The notes under the pieces are model-generated. The model saw only the letters and a list, made by a program, of their open reading frames with translations, was not told where the DNA came from and did no database searches. The position numbers and the translations under genes are program-made. From NCBI GenBank assembly GCA_027315345.1, contig DAHUYE010000090.1, positions 1 to 64,000 on the forward strand: a stretch of DNA of 64,000 nucleotides. The letters run 5' to 3'. Below are positions 33,543 through 44,389 of this stretch, one piece after another. This stretch comes from Actinomycetota bacterium (lineage in GTDB: Bacteria; Actinomycetota; Acidimicrobiia; Acidimicrobiales; JAJPHE01). Each line of letters opens with the position of its first letter. The first letter of the stretch is position 1.

Positions 33543-35204
33543 CTATTCGATGCTGAAGAGGTAGGGGTACAGGGGCTGGCCGCCGTGGTGGACCTCATGG
33601 GCCACCAGCGGGCGGTGCTCCGACAGCCACTCGGTGAGACGACGGGTGTCCGCCGCCTTGGCCCCGTCGCCTTCGATGACGGTGACGATCTCGTGATCAT
33701 CGGTGACGAGCTTCTCCAGCAGACCGGAGGCGGCCCCGAACAGGCTGGGGGCGACCACCTCGATGCCCGACCGGGAGAGGCCCAGCCAGTCGCCCTCCTG
33801 GATGGGACCGGCATCCCCGTCGGAGTCCCTCACCGCCTGGGTGACCTCCCCGGCCACCACCCGGCCGGCGGCCTCGGCCATGGAGTCCCCGTTGGCCCGG
33901 CAGTCGGACTGGGGGTCGTAGGCGAGCAGGGCAGCAAAGCCCTCCGGAATGCCGGTGGTCGGCACCACCCTGACCGACTTACCGCTCATCTCCACCACCT
34001 GCTCGGCCACCGGGATGATGTTCTTGTTGTTGGGCAGGATGATCACGTTGTCGGCCGGGGACGCCTCCACCGCCTCGAGGATCTGGGCGGTGGACGGATT
34101 CATCGACTGTCCGCCCGCCACCACCTGGTGCACGCCCAGCGAGCGGAATATCCGCCGGATACCGCTGCCGGTGGCGACCGCCACCACCGCCGTGGCCGGA
34201 GGATCGCCCACCCACTCATCGGCCTCTTCGGAAGCATCCGCCTCGCGGACCCAGCGCTCCTCCTCCACCTGCTCCAGCAGGTCGGTGACCCGGATGTTGC
34301 GCGGCCGGCCGGCGTCCAGGGCCGCCTCGATGGCGGCGCCGATGTCATCGGTGTGGATGTGGCAGTTCCACAGCCCCTCACCGCCGACCACCACGATGGA
34401 ATCCCCCACCCCGGCCCAGACGTCCTTGAAGGCCGGCACCCGGTCGTCCTCCGCCTCCAGGAGGTACATGACCTCGTAGCGCAGCCCGGAGATGTCGGCT
34501 TCCTCATCGGAGTGGAACTCCTCCGAGCCGGCGGAACGGCGCGGAGCGGCCGCCACCTCGGGCGTGGCCGGGGGTTCGGGGAGCGGCCGGCCGTCGGCGG
34601 CGTGGAGGAGGGCGTCGATGAGAAGCATCAGGCCGGAGCCGCCGGCATCGACCACCCCGGCCTTCTTGAGCACCGGCAGCATCTCGGGGGTCCGCTCCAG
34701 GGCGGCGGCCCCCTCGGACCGGGCCGCCTCCAGCACCTCCACCAGCCCGGCGTCACCGGCCCCGGCGGCGCCCTCGGCGCAGGCCCGGGCCACGGTGAGG
34801 ATGGTCCCCTCCACCGGCTTCATGACGGCCCGGTAGGCGGCCTCGCTGGCCGCGGTCAGGGCGGCGGCCATCTCGGCCGGGCCCACGGCATCTCCCTGGC
34901 TCCACACCCCGGTGAGGCCCCTCAGCACCTGGGAGAGGATCACCCCGGAGTTGCCCCGGGCGCCCATGAGGGACCCGTGGCTGATGGCCTTGCACGTCCC
35001 GGCCATGCCCGGCCGGTCGCCCAGCCCGTCCAACTCGGTGGCCACGGACTCCATGGTCAGGGCCATATTGGTGCCGGTGTCCCCGTCCGGGACGGGGTAG
35101 ACATTCAGCCGGTTTATGACCTCCTGGTGACTGCGGAGGACGTCCCGGAAGGCCCTGACGGCAACGGCCAGATCATCGGCGACCAACCGCGGTGGGCTCT
35201 CCAT
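33543..35204 (-). CDS. DAK2-domain protein, FakA/YloV family
   Basis: The 553-residue protein has an N-terminal DhaL/DAK2 nucleotide-binding domain (NRLNVYPVPDGDTGTNMALT; GARGNSGVILSQ; DAGGSGLMLLIDALL) and the C-terminal EDD-like region (NVIILPNNKNIIPVAEQV; VVPTTGIPEGFAALL; NCHIHTDDIGAAI). In Staphylococcus, FakA works with a DegV-type FakB to phosphorylate exogenous fatty acids; no FakB gene is in the window. It is divergent from rpmB and coupled to recG. A TAGCAT hexamer lies eight bases before the ATG. Confidence 0.88.
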   Translation of the reverse strand: MESPPRLVADDLAVAVRAFRDVLRSHQEVINRLNVYPVPDGDTGTNMALTMESVATELDGLGDRPGMAGTCKAISHGSLMGARGNSGVILSQVLRGLTGVWSQGDAVGPAEMAAALTAASEAAYRAVMKPVEGTILTVARACAEGAAGAGDAGLVEVLEAARSEGAAALERTPEMLPVLKKAGVVDAGGSGLMLLIDALLHAADGRPLPEPPATPEVAAAPRRSAGSEEFHSDEEADISGLRYEVMYLLEAEDDRVPAFKDVWAGVGDSIVVVGGEGLWNCHIHTDDIGAAIEAALDAGRPRNIRVTDLLEQVEEERWVREADASEEADEWVGDPPATAVVAVATGSGIRRIFRSLGVHQVVAGGQSMNPSTAQILEAVEASPADNVIILPNNKNIIPVAEQVVEMSGKSVRVVPTTGIPEGFAALLAYDPQSDCRANGDSMAEAAGRVVAGEVTQAVRDSDGDAGPIQEGDWLGLSRSGIEVVAPSLFGAASGLLEKLVTDDHEIVTVIEGDGAKAADTRRLTEWLSEHRPLVAHEVHHGGQPLYPYLFSIE

Positions 35205-35212
35205 GGCGCTGG

Positions 35213-35222
35213 ATGCTAACTT
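35213..35222. promoter_or_regulatory. Back-to-back -10 elements for the FakA-like gene and rpmB
   Basis: On the minus strand TAGCAT (35218-35213) precedes the FakA-like ATG by eight bases. On the plus strand TAACTT (35217-35222) lies ~38 bases before rpmB. The two hexamers share the TA step at 35217-35218, the same arrangement as at 30062-30071. No clear -35 is visible. Confidence 0.4.
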
Positions 35223-35260
35223 TCCCTGGTTCCCAGCTGTCCCTTTGGAAGGTCCGCGTC

Positions 35261-35467
35261 ATGGCATCGGTATGCGAGGTATGTGGCAAGCACCCCTCGT
35301 TCGGGATGAGTGTCAGCCACTCGCATCGGCGCACCAAGCGCCGTTGGAACCCGAACATCCAGCGGGTCCGGGCCATCGTGTCCGGCAGCCCCAAGCGCCT
35401 CAACGTCTGCACGTCCTGCCTGCGGGCCGGAAAGGTGCAGAAGGCGCCCCGCGGCTCCGCCGCCTGA
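35261..35467 (+). CDS. rpmB: 50S ribosomal protein L28, four-cysteine zinc form
   Basis: L28 is an exit-side large-subunit protein. The 68 residues begin MASVCEVCGKHPSFGMSVSH, with the SHRRTKRRWNPNIQRVR core and a second cysteine pair, CTSC. The CxxC ... CxxC arrangement is the zinc-binding C+ form. GGAAGG lies ten bases before the ATG, which is preferred over an in-frame start 23 codons upstream. The gene is monocistronic and divergent from the FakA/recG pair. Confidence 0.96.
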   Translation: MASVCEVCGKHPSFGMSVSHSHRRTKRRWNPNIQRVRAIVSGSPKRLNVCTSCLRAGKVQKAPRGSAA

Positions 35468-35487
35468 ACCACCAAGACCTGTCGCCC

Positions 35488-36441
35488 TCAGAAGCGGTGT
35501 TCCCAGCCCCGCGCTCCAACGTCAGCCCCCCGTAGGCGGACGCGCCCCGGCTCGCCCGCGGCGCAGCGACCGACGGCCACGGGCGGCCGGCAGCCGGCGG
35601 CGGCGAATGCCTCCTGTATCCGGGCCGAAGCCTCCTCGGGGGCCGTGAAGGCCAGTTCGTAGTCCTCCCCGCCGCCCAGGGCCTCCTCGGCGGACGCCCC
35701 CTGGGCGGCCGGGACGTGCTCGAGGTCCAGGGTCACTCCCGAAGCCAGGCCCAGGCGCCACAGGTCGATGGCGGTCCCGTCGGACAGGTCGATCATGGCC
35801 GACGCCCCGGCCGTTCTGGCCGCCGTACCCTCCTCCAACCGGGCCCGGGGCCGAAGATGGCTCCCGGCCAGTGGATGGTCCACCTCACCCCGGCTCAGGG
35901 CGGCCAGGCCGGCGGCCGCCGAGCCCACCGGCCCGGTCAGCCACACCACATCCCCCGGGGTGGCCCCCGCCCGGGTCACCGGGGGACAGCCCGGCGGCGT
36001 CCAGCCGGTCACGGCCACGGTCAGGACCAGGACGGGGGCCGAGGTCAAGTCACCCCCCACGATCGGGCACCCGTACTCAGCCGAGGCCTCCAGGAGGCCG
36101 TCGTAGAGGCCGGGGATGTCGGTCCCGGGCGGCCCGGCCACCGACACCAGGGCCCGATGGGGCCGGGCCCCCATGGCGGCCAGGTCGCTGATGTTGACGG
36201 CCATGGCCTTCCAGCCCACGTCCGAAGGCGCCGACCAGCGCCGGTCGAAGTGAACCCCGGCCACCACCGTGTCGGCGGCCAGCAGGAGCGGGCCACCGGG
36301 TGCCTCGACCACGGCGGCGTCGTCCCCGAGCCATAACTCGCCCGGCGGGGGGCGCCCGAGGCGGGCGGCCAGAGCCTCGATGGCCGCCAGCTCACCCACG
36401 GCGCCGTAACCGGCCAGAGCCGGCGGCGGCGGATCGGGCAC
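35488..36441 (-). CDS. thiL: Thiamine-monophosphate kinase
   Basis: ThiL phosphorylates thiamine monophosphate to the active cofactor, used here by Kgd among others. The 317-residue PurM-like protein shows [60 protein letters not shown] and [15 protein letters not shown], the ATP/Mg-binding residues of the family, and ends after [13 protein letters not shown]. It starts at a GTG. It is convergent with rpmB, with stops 20 bp apart. Confidence 0.94.
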   Translation of the reverse strand: MPDPPPPALAGYGAVGELAAIEALAARLGRPPPGELWLGDDAAVVEAPGGPLLLAADTVVAGVHFDRRWSAPSDVGWKAMAVNISDLAAMGARPHRALVSVAGPPGTDIPGLYDGLLEASAEYGCPIVGGDLTSAPVLVLTVAVTGWTPPGCPPVTRAGATPGDVVWLTGPVGSAAAGLAALSRGEVDHPLAGSHLRPRARLEEGTAARTAGASAMIDLSDGTAIDLWRLGLASGVTLDLEHVPAAQGASAEEALGGGEDYELAFTAPEEASARIQEAFAAAGCRPPVAVGRCAAGEPGRVRLRGADVGARGWEHRF

Positions 36442-36480
36442 CCACGGAGAGTACGCAGGTGGGGCGAGGGGGTACTGGAA

Positions 36481-36511
36481 TTGCGTCCCCCGATCGGTAC
36501 GGTCCTACCAT
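36481..36511 (+). promoter_or_regulatory. Candidate promoter of pckG
   Basis: TTGCGT (36481-36486) and TACCAT (36506-36511) are separated by 19 bases, a slightly long spacer for a housekeeping promoter. It would give a ~50-base leader carrying the strong GGAGAGAGAGG ribosome-binding site of pckG. Confidence 0.3.
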
Positions 36512-36565
36512 CGAAAAAGTCCCAGCCGTCCTGCGCAGCGCCGCGCAGGAGAGAGAGGTGCCGAA

Positions 36566-38374
<1,809 letters not shown>

Positions 38375-38387
38375 GGCCGGACGCGCT

Positions 38388-38413
38388 GCGGGGCCGGGCG
38401 AACCCGGCCCCGC
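38388..38413. terminator. Perfect 11-bp GC hairpin between convergent pckG and DUF455 gene
   Basis: An uninterrupted 11-bp stem (GCGGGGCCGGG with CCCGGCCCCGC) around a CGAA tetraloop fills the 65-bp gap between two convergent stop codons. No T-run follows on either strand, so termination may be bidirectional and factor-assisted. Its position and perfection make a terminator by far the likeliest role. Confidence 0.6.
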
Positions 38414-38439
38414 TCAGCTGAATCCGTTCCGCCGCAGCC

Positions 38440-39291
38440 TCAGTCGGCGGCGGACACCTGCCCGCTCTCGGCGTCGGCCACGGCCTGCACGGCCGCCACC
38501 GCTTCGGCCTGGGCCTCGGCGGCCACGTCGACCAGTTCCACGATCTCGGCGTCGCTGAAGCCGGCCATCTCCCGGAAGCGCCGGGCCAGATGCACCGGGT
38601 TCTCCTCGCTCTCGCCCCGGAAGCCGCCCAGGCTGAAGAGCTTGTCCACCGTGCGCTGGAACTCGAGGGCCCGGGCCTGGCGATCGGGATCATCGGCGGT
38701 GATACGGCGAAGCCAGTCGGATCCCATCTTCACATGGGTGACCTCATCGGCGAGCATCCAGTCCTCGCAGAAGGCCAGGATGGGGTCGGACATGTAGTCA
38801 CCGAAGTCCCGCATAGTGTTGAAGACGTCGATGGCCAGGCCCTCCAGGGCCCGATTGACGCCGGTGAGGCGCAGGATGGGATCGGCGTTGCAGGCCGCCT
38901 CGAACAGGAACACCTGCTCGGAGAACTCCCCGACCGAGGAACCCATGTGCTCGTTGAGCTTGACGGAGATCTCGACATGGCGGGCCTCGTCCCAGCACTG
39001 CCGAGCCATGTCCAGCTTGAGGGCATAGGGAACCTCGTCCGATCCGGTCCCGATCTCGAAGTCGTAGCAGGTGCGCCCGGCGCCCTCGAGGGCCTGGATC
39101 TCACCCATGAAGATCCCGTGCATGAGCTGGCGGGCCGAATCCGGCGCCTGCTCATCGGTGGGGACGAAGGGGTTGGCATCCTCCCGGCTCAGCTGGGCGA
39201 CGTTCCTGGGGTCGAAGATGGCGTCCTCGATCCGGGTTCGCACGAATCGCGAGTCCCGGGCCAGATCATCGACGGTGAGCATCTTCTTCAT
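38440..39291 (-). CDS. DUF455 ferritin-like protein
   Basis: The 283-residue all-helical protein carries a ferritin-like di-iron pattern: Glu in GEIQALEGAGRTCYDFE, the DEARHVE (ExxH) motif, and a second set in EDWMLADEVTHVKMGSDW. DUF455 proteins are related to tRNA-hydroxylase-type and MiaE-type di-iron oxygenases; no substrate is established. The ATG at 39291 follows AAAGGGAGAG; longer reading frames are upstream shadow. A 98-bp gap separates it from the alcohol dehydrogenase upstream. Confidence 0.8.
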   Translation of the reverse strand: MKKMLTVDDLARDSRFVRTRIEDAIFDPRNVAQLSREDANPFVPTDEQAPDSARQLMHGIFMGEIQALEGAGRTCYDFEIGTGSDEVPYALKLDMARQCWDEARHVEISVKLNEHMGSSVGEFSEQVFLFEAACNADPILRLTGVNRALEGLAIDVFNTMRDFGDYMSDPILAFCEDWMLADEVTHVKMGSDWLRRITADDPDRQARALEFQRTVDKLFSLGGFRGESEENPVHLARRFREMAGFSDAEIVELVDVAAEAQAEAVAAVQAVADAESGQVSAAD

Positions 39292-39389
39292 CGAGACTCT
39301 CCCTTTCACCACGGCGGGTGCTTCGACTGGCCGGTGTTGGGGGCGCCCCAAGGCGCAGGGCACGACCGGCGCGTTTGGGAAATCCTACC

Positions 39390-40517
39390 TCAGAACGCCG
39401 CTTCCAAGACTTCTCGCAGGTCCTCCTCGGCCACGGGCCGGGGGTTGGACCGTATGGCCTGGCTCGACTGACTGGCCCTCACGACGGCCTCGACGTCCTC
39501 CTCGGTGACCCCGGCCTCGGACAGCCGGGCAGGCAGGCCCAGGCGCTCCCGGAGCCGGTCGACGGCCCCGGCCGGGTCGTCCTCGTCCCCCAGGGCCCGG
39601 CCGATCCGGGGTCCGGCACCGCCTATGGCCTGCAGGTTGAAGCGCAGGGCATGGGCCAGGAGGATGGCGTTGGCCAGCCCGTGGCTGATCCCGGTGCGCC
39701 CACCCACCAACTGGGCCAGACCGTGGTGGATTCCCATGGAGGCGTTCATGAGACAGCGGCCGCCCAGGACGGCCCCGGCCAGGACGGCACTGCGGGCCTC
39801 GAGATCGGAGGGGTCGTCGACCACGTCCGGGAGCCGGGCGGCCAGGCGCCGGATGCACTCCAGCGCCACCGCCTCCGCCTCGGGGGTCCGAGCCGGGGAG
39901 TAGGCGCATTCGACCCCGTGGGCCAGGGCATTCATGCCCGTCTCGGCACTGACGCCGGCGGGCGTGGACAAGGTCAGAACCGGGTCGTAGACGGCGGCCG
40001 AGGGCACCACGGTGGGCCCGCCGGCGCCCTGCTTGGTCCGGGTCACCTCATCGGTCATGCCGAAGAAGCCGGTCAGCTCGGCTCCGGAATAGGTGGTCGG
40101 AACCGAGATGTGGGACAAGACCGGACGGTCCAGATAGGTGGCCCCCCGCAGGCCCCGCTCCTGCTCGGTGAAGAAGCAGATGGCCTTGGCGGCGTCGGCA
40201 CAGGATCCGCCGCCGAAGGACACCACCGCATCGATGTCGGCATCCCGGGCCGCCTCCACCCCGGCCCGCACCACCCCGACGGGCACATGGGGGCGCACGC
40301 CGTCGAAGACCCCCGCCAGGGAGCGCCCCAGGGAGGACACCAGGGCCTCGCCCTCATCCGAGCCGGACCGGCCCTCGGTGGTGACCAGCAGGGCCCGGCG
40401 GGCCCCGACCTCCCGCAGGACGGCAGGCAGGAGGCGAACCGCCCCCCGGCCGAAGTGAATCCGCTGGGTGTAGCCGGTGTGGACCCATTCGGCCGACGCC
40501 GGCGCCGCCATACTCAT
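39390..40517 (-). CDS. Iron-containing alcohol dehydrogenase / maleylacetate reductase family
   Basis: The 375-residue protein has the NAD-binding half with VSFGGGSCADAAKAICFF and ISVPTTYSGAELTGFFGMTD, and the iron-binding half with NALAHGVECAYSP and GIHHGLAQLVGG ... GISHGLANAILL, which supply the conserved His ligands. The STYSG-like sequence and overall pattern are closest to maleylacetate reductases of aromatic-ring degradation. No ring-cleaving dioxygenase is nearby, so the substrate is open. It is followed by the DUF455 gene. Confidence 0.85.
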   Translation of the reverse strand: MSMAAPASAEWVHTGYTQRIHFGRGAVRLLPAVLREVGARRALLVTTEGRSGSDEGEALVSSLGRSLAGVFDGVRPHVPVGVVRAGVEAARDADIDAVVSFGGGSCADAAKAICFFTEQERGLRGATYLDRPVLSHISVPTTYSGAELTGFFGMTDEVTRTKQGAGGPTVVPSAAVYDPVLTLSTPAGVSAETGMNALAHGVECAYSPARTPEAEAVALECIRRLAARLPDVVDDPSDLEARSAVLAGAVLGGRCLMNASMGIHHGLAQLVGGRTGISHGLANAILLAHALRFNLQAIGGAGPRIGRALGDEDDPAGAVDRLRERLGLPARLSEAGVTEEDVEAVVRASQSSQAIRSNPRPVAEEDLREVLEAAF

Positions 40518-40541
40518 CGGGTCGGGCTCATCGGGTGGGGC

Positions 40542-41105
40542 TCATCGCACCAGAGTGGCCGACTGGCCGCCCAGCTCCACCAGGCGCAGCCCTCCGCCGT
40601 CGTTGTCCAGCACGGTGACCGAGCAGTAACCGGGCCGGAAGACCATGACCCGCTGGTCCCCGGTAGCCGCCCCCACGGCGGCGTTGATGACCACGAAGTG
40701 ACTGACCACCACCGTGTCCTCCCCCACTTCGCCCAGAGCTTCGATCACGCCCCGCCTCCAGTCCGTGAGGCCGGGGGCAAGGCCGGGGTCGTCCCAGGTG
40801 GTGGACATCACCCGGGCCAACCAGGCGCCCCGGTTGGCCAGCTCCCCCTCGGGGCCGTCCGGACTGGGGATCTCCCCGACCCGGGGATCGACCCCGGCCG
40901 GGATGCCCCAGGTCGACTCCAGGGCGGCCGCGGTGAGCCGGGTCCGCCGCAGCGGACTGGCCACCAGGCCGAACGGGCCCTTGGGCCCGATGGCGGCGGC
41001 CATGGCCCGCGCCTGGGCGTGGCCCTCCTCGGCCAGGCCGGGGTCGGGGTCCTCCGTCCAGCCCCCGGCCGCCTGGCCGTGGCGGATCAGATAGAGGAGC
41101 GCCAC
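40542..41105 (-). CDS. Histidine phosphatase (phosphoglycerate-mutase-like) family protein
   Basis: The 187-residue protein begins at a GTG directly before LLYLIRHGQA, whose RHG carries the catalytic His. LVASPLRRTRLTA supplies the second Arg, and VVVSHFVVINA the second catalytic His. It could be a phosphoserine, sugar or cobalamin-pathway phosphatase; context favours no choice. It lies 22 bp after the CoA-transferase gene, in the same operon. Confidence 0.85.
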   Translation of the reverse strand: MALLYLIRHGQAAGGWTEDPDPGLAEEGHAQARAMAAAIGPKGPFGLVASPLRRTRLTAAALESTWGIPAGVDPRVGEIPSPDGPEGELANRGAWLARVMSTTWDDPGLAPGLTDWRRGVIEALGEVGEDTVVVSHFVVINAAVGAATGDQRVMVFRPGYCSVTVLDNDGGGLRLVELGGQSATLVR

Positions 41106-41127
41106 CGAGGAGCCGGACCGGGCCCGG

Positions 41128-42291
41128 TCAGGCCACGGCGCCGGAGCGGCGCAACTCGGCCACCTCGGACTCATCGAAGCCCCACTCCCCCAGCACCTCA
41201 TCGGTGTGCTGGCCGGCGTGGGACGGGGGCCGGGAGATGGACCCGGGCGTGCGGCTGAACCGGGGCGCCGGGCCGGGCTGGCGGATGCCGGCCACCTCCA
41301 CGAAGGTCCCCCGGGCCACGTTGTGGGGATGATCGGGCGCCTCGGAGGGAGCCAGGACGGGAGCGAAGCAGACGTCGGTTCCCTCCATCAGCTCGCACCA
41401 CTCGTCCCGGGTCTTGGTCTTGAAAACCCCGGCCAGGCGGTCCTTGAGGACCGGCCAGCGGGAACGGTCCATCTGGCCGGCCATCTCCGGATCCGAGTCC
41501 AGGCCGGTAAGGCGCAGCAGCTCGGCGTAGAACTGGGGCTCGATGGATCCGATGGACACATAGCGGCCGTCGGCGGTCTCGTACACGTCGTAGAAGTGCG
41601 CCCCGGTGTCGAGCAGGTTGGTGCCCCGCTCCTCCTGCCACAGCCCCATGGAGGTGAGGCCGTGGATGAAGGTGGCCAGAACGGCGGCGCCGTCGACCAT
41701 GGCGGCGTCGACCACCTGGCCCTGTCCGGAGTTGGCCGCTTCCACCAGGGCGCAGGCCACGCCGAAGGCCAGCAGCATCCCGCCCCCGCCGAAGTCCCCC
41801 ACCAGATTGAGGGGCGGCACGGGAGGACCGCCGGCCCGGCCGATGCTGTGCAGCGTCCCCGACAGGGCGATGTAGTTGATGTCATGGCCGGCCATGGGGG
41901 CGTACGGGCCTTCCTGGCCCCATCCGGTCATGCGGCCATAGACCAGGGCCGGGTTGCGCTCCAGGCACTCCTCCGGCCCGATGCCCAACCTCTCGGCCAC
42001 CCCGGGGCGGAACCCCTCGATGAGGGCGTCGGCGCTCTCGACCAGGCGCAGCAGCGTCTCCACCCCGTCGGGGTGCTTCAGATCCAGCCCGATGGAGCGC
42101 CGGCCCCGGTTCATGATGTCGGCGGGGGGATGGGAGGGATCCCCGCCCCGCACCGACTGGGCCCGGTCGACCCGGATCACCTCGGCGCCCATGTCGGAAA
42201 GCATCATGGCGGCAAAGGGTCCGGGACCTATCCCGGCCACCTCCAACACCCGGACCCCGGCCAGGGGACCCGATACGCGGCCCTCCGCCAT
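41128..42291 (-). CDS. Family III CoA-transferase (CaiB/BaiF/Frc/racemase type)
   Basis: Family III enzymes move CoA between carboxylic acids or racemise 2-methylacyl-CoA. The 387-residue protein begins [31 protein letters not shown], with the [19 protein letters not shown] and [20 protein letters not shown] segments, then [20 protein letters not shown], the stretch that precedes the catalytic Asp in this family, and [12 protein letters not shown]. The similarity to alpha-methylacyl-CoA racemase is strong. The ATG shares one base with the stop of the hydrolase gene. Confidence 0.9.
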   Translation of the reverse strand: MAEGRVSGPLAGVRVLEVAGIGPGPFAAMMLSDMGAEVIRVDRAQSVRGGDPSHPPADIMNRGRRSIGLDLKHPDGVETLLRLVESADALIEGFRPGVAERLGIGPEECLERNPALVYGRMTGWGQEGPYAPMAGHDINYIALSGTLHSIGRAGGPPVPPLNLVGDFGGGGMLLAFGVACALVEAANSGQGQVVDAAMVDGAAVLATFIHGLTSMGLWQEERGTNLLDTGAHFYDVYETADGRYVSIGSIEPQFYAELLRLTGLDSDPEMAGQMDRSRWPVLKDRLAGVFKTKTRDEWCELMEGTDVCFAPVLAPSEAPDHPHNVARGTFVEVAGIRQPGPAPRFSRTPGSISRPPSHAGQHTDEVLGEWGFDESEVAELRRSGAVA

Positions 42292-43181
42292 CAGGCCAGG
42301 ACGGCCCGGGCGGCGTTGGCCACGATGGCCTCGACCAGCGTGGGCCAGCAGCCGGGGGGTAGGTCGTGGCCGGCCCCGGGGATGATCAGCAACTCGGCAC
42401 CGGGGATGGCCTCGGCGGTGGCCCGGCCGCCCGAGGGTGTCACCAGCGGGTCGGCATCACCGTGCACGACCAGGGTGGGCACGTCCAGCTTCTGGAGGGC
42501 CGGGGTGCGGTCCTCGCTGGCCACGATGGCCACCAGCTGCCTGGCCATCCCGGCCGGGTAGTTCATCCGGTCATAAGCAGCCGCCGACCGGGCCCTGATC
42601 TTCTCCTCCTCGAAGGGAAAGCCGGGCGACCCGATCACCTGGGCCCCCTTGACCCCGGCCTCGATGGCCTCCTCCCGGCTGGCCGGCGGGGCGCTGACCA
42701 ATAGCGCCATGGCCTCGGGATCGGGCTGGCCGACCTCCCGGTTCCCGGTGGTGGACATGATGGAGCACAGAGACAGGACCTGGCCTGGGTGGCGGATGGC
42801 CATGGCCTGGGCGATCATCCCGCCCATCGACGCCCCCACGATGTGGGCCCTGTCGATACCCAGCTGAGCCAGGAGGGCGATGCCGTCATCGGCCATGTCC
42901 CCGAGCGTGTAGGCCGTCGGGACGGGCTGGCCGGTCATGGCCGCCGTCAGTGCCGCCTCCAGGTCGGGAACGCCCGCTTCATCGAACTTGGTGGACAACC
43001 CGACGTCCCGGTTGTCATAGCGGATGACGAAGAACCCGGCGTCGGCCAGCAGACCACAGAGGTCCTCGTCCCAGGCGATCATCTGGGCCCCCAGCCCCAT
43101 GACCAGGAGCATGGCCGGATCGTTCGGGTTACCGAAGGTGTCGTACTCGAGCTCGATCCCATTGGCTTTGGCGCGCGGCAT
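42291..43181 (-). CDS. Alpha/beta hydrolase
   Basis: The 296-residue protein shows the fold in order: oxyanion strand [25 protein letters not shown], the nucleophile elbow [13 protein letters not shown] (Ser), a likely acid in [11 protein letters not shown], and the catalytic His in [11 protein letters not shown]. It resembles the carboxylesterase/lactonase-type hydrolases that accompany acyl-CoA genes. The ATG at 43181 is preferred over a start 12 codons upstream. A CAGCAT hexamer lies six bases before it, so the gene may be leaderless. It is divergent from galK. Confidence 0.88.
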   Translation of the reverse strand: MPRAKANGIELEYDTFGNPNDPAMLLVMGLGAQMIAWDEDLCGLLADAGFFVIRYDNRDVGLSTKFDEAGVPDLEAALTAAMTGQPVPTAYTLGDMADDGIALLAQLGIDRAHIVGASMGGMIAQAMAIRHPGQVLSLCSIMSTTGNREVGQPDPEAMALLVSAPPASREEAIEAGVKGAQVIGSPGFPFEEEKIRARSAAAYDRMNYPAGMARQLVAIVASEDRTPALQKLDVPTLVVHGDADPLVTPSGGRATAEAIPGAELLIIPGAGHDLPPGCWPTLVEAIVANAARAVLA

Positions 43182-43255
43182 GGGCCGATGCTGGCCCCCC
43201 GTTCGGGGCCCGGTCAAGCGCCGTAGGGACGGTGGCCGCCTGCCAAGCTGACCCC

Positions 43256-44389
43256 ATGCCCGAAGCCACTGGCGCCGGCCGGCCCGGCCTCCCTCCGTCG
43301 GAACGCCGGTTGGGCCAGGGCGGAGACGGCGTCCTGGTGCGCGTCCACGCCCCGGGCCGGGTCAACCTGATCGGGGACCACACCGACTACGCCGGGGGCT
43401 GGGTCCTGCCCATGGCCATCGACCGGGGCACCACCATCGAGTACCGCCGTAGCGGGGACCGGGTCGAACTTCTCTCCAGCGCCGAGTCCGAAGCGGTGAC
43501 GCTGGACGTCGGCGGCGGCGCGGTTGGGGGTGGCGCTGGGGGGGTCGGCGGGTCGGCGGGGTGGGGCCGCTACGCCGCCGGCGTCCTGGCCACCTACCCC
43601 CGGGCTCGGGGGGGCATGGGGGTCGTGCACAGTGACCTGCCCATCGGGGCCGGCCTGTCCTCCAGTTCCTCCCTCACGGTGGCCCTGGCCCTGGCCGTCG
43701 GGTTCGAGGGCACGGCCCTGGAGCTGGCCCAGCTCTGCCAGCGGGCGGAGACACTGGGGTCGGGTGTCCCGGGCGGGATCATGGACCAGCTCTGCTCGGC
43801 GGCCGGCCGGGCCGGCCACGCCCTGCTTATCGACTGCACCAGCCTGGAGGTCGAGGCCGTCCCGCTCCCCCCCGGGGCCGAGGTCCTGGTCGGCCACTCC
43901 GGCCAGCCCCGGACCCTGGTCGGCTCGGCCTACGCCGAGCGCCGCCACGACTGCGAAATGGCCGCCGCCCTCATCGGCCCCCTCCGCCACGCCACGCTGG
44001 CCGACGTCGGGAAGATCCCCGATGATCGGCTGCGGCGCCGGGCCCGTCACGTCGTCACCGAGAACACCCGGGTGAGGGAGGCGGCCCGGGCCCTGGCCGC
44101 GGGCGACCTGGCCCGCACCGGCCGGCTGATGGACGAAAGCCACCGGAGCCTGGCCGAGGACTTCGACGTGTCCACCCCCGCCCTGGACCAATTGGCCGGC
44201 ACCCTCCGGGGCCTGCCCGGGGTCTTCGGCGCCCGGCTGACCGGCGCCGGCTTCGGCGGCTGCGTCGTGGCGCTGGCCGAGGCGGGCACGGCCGAGCGTC
44301 TGGCCGGCCTCGCCCTCCCCGGGCCGGCCTGGCTGGTCCGGGCCTCCGAGGGCGCCTCGGTGGAAGTGCTGTCCAGGCGGTCCGCTTAG
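43256..44389 (+). CDS. galK: Galactokinase (GHMP family) with Gly-rich insert
   Basis: GalK phosphorylates galactose at C1. The 377-residue protein has the galactokinase signature GRVNLIGDHTDY (residues 34-45), the GHMP ATP loop PIGAGLSSSSSL (129-140), GVPGGIMDQLCSAAG with the catalytic Asp, and the C-terminal GARLTGAGFGGCVVAL. Residues 85-101 are almost all Gly with Ala, Val and Ser, an insert not typical of the family. No galT or galE is adjacent. Its stop overlaps that of def by 4 bp on the other strand. Confidence 0.93.
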   Translation: MPEATGAGRPGLPPSERRLGQGGDGVLVRVHAPGRVNLIGDHTDYAGGWVLPMAIDRGTTIEYRRSGDRVELLSSAESEAVTLDVGGGAVGGGAGGVGGSAGWGRYAAGVLATYPRARGGMGVVHSDLPIGAGLSSSSSLTVALALAVGFEGTALELAQLCQRAETLGSGVPGGIMDQLCSAAGRAGHALLIDCTSLEVEAVPLPPGAEVLVGHSGQPRTLVGSAYAERRHDCEMAAALIGPLRHATLADVGKIPDDRLRRRARHVVTENTRVREAARALAAGDLARTGRLMDESHRSLAEDFDVSTPALDQLAGTLRGLPGVFGARLTGAGFGGCVVALAEAGTAERLAGLALPGPAWLVRASEGASVEVLSRRSA

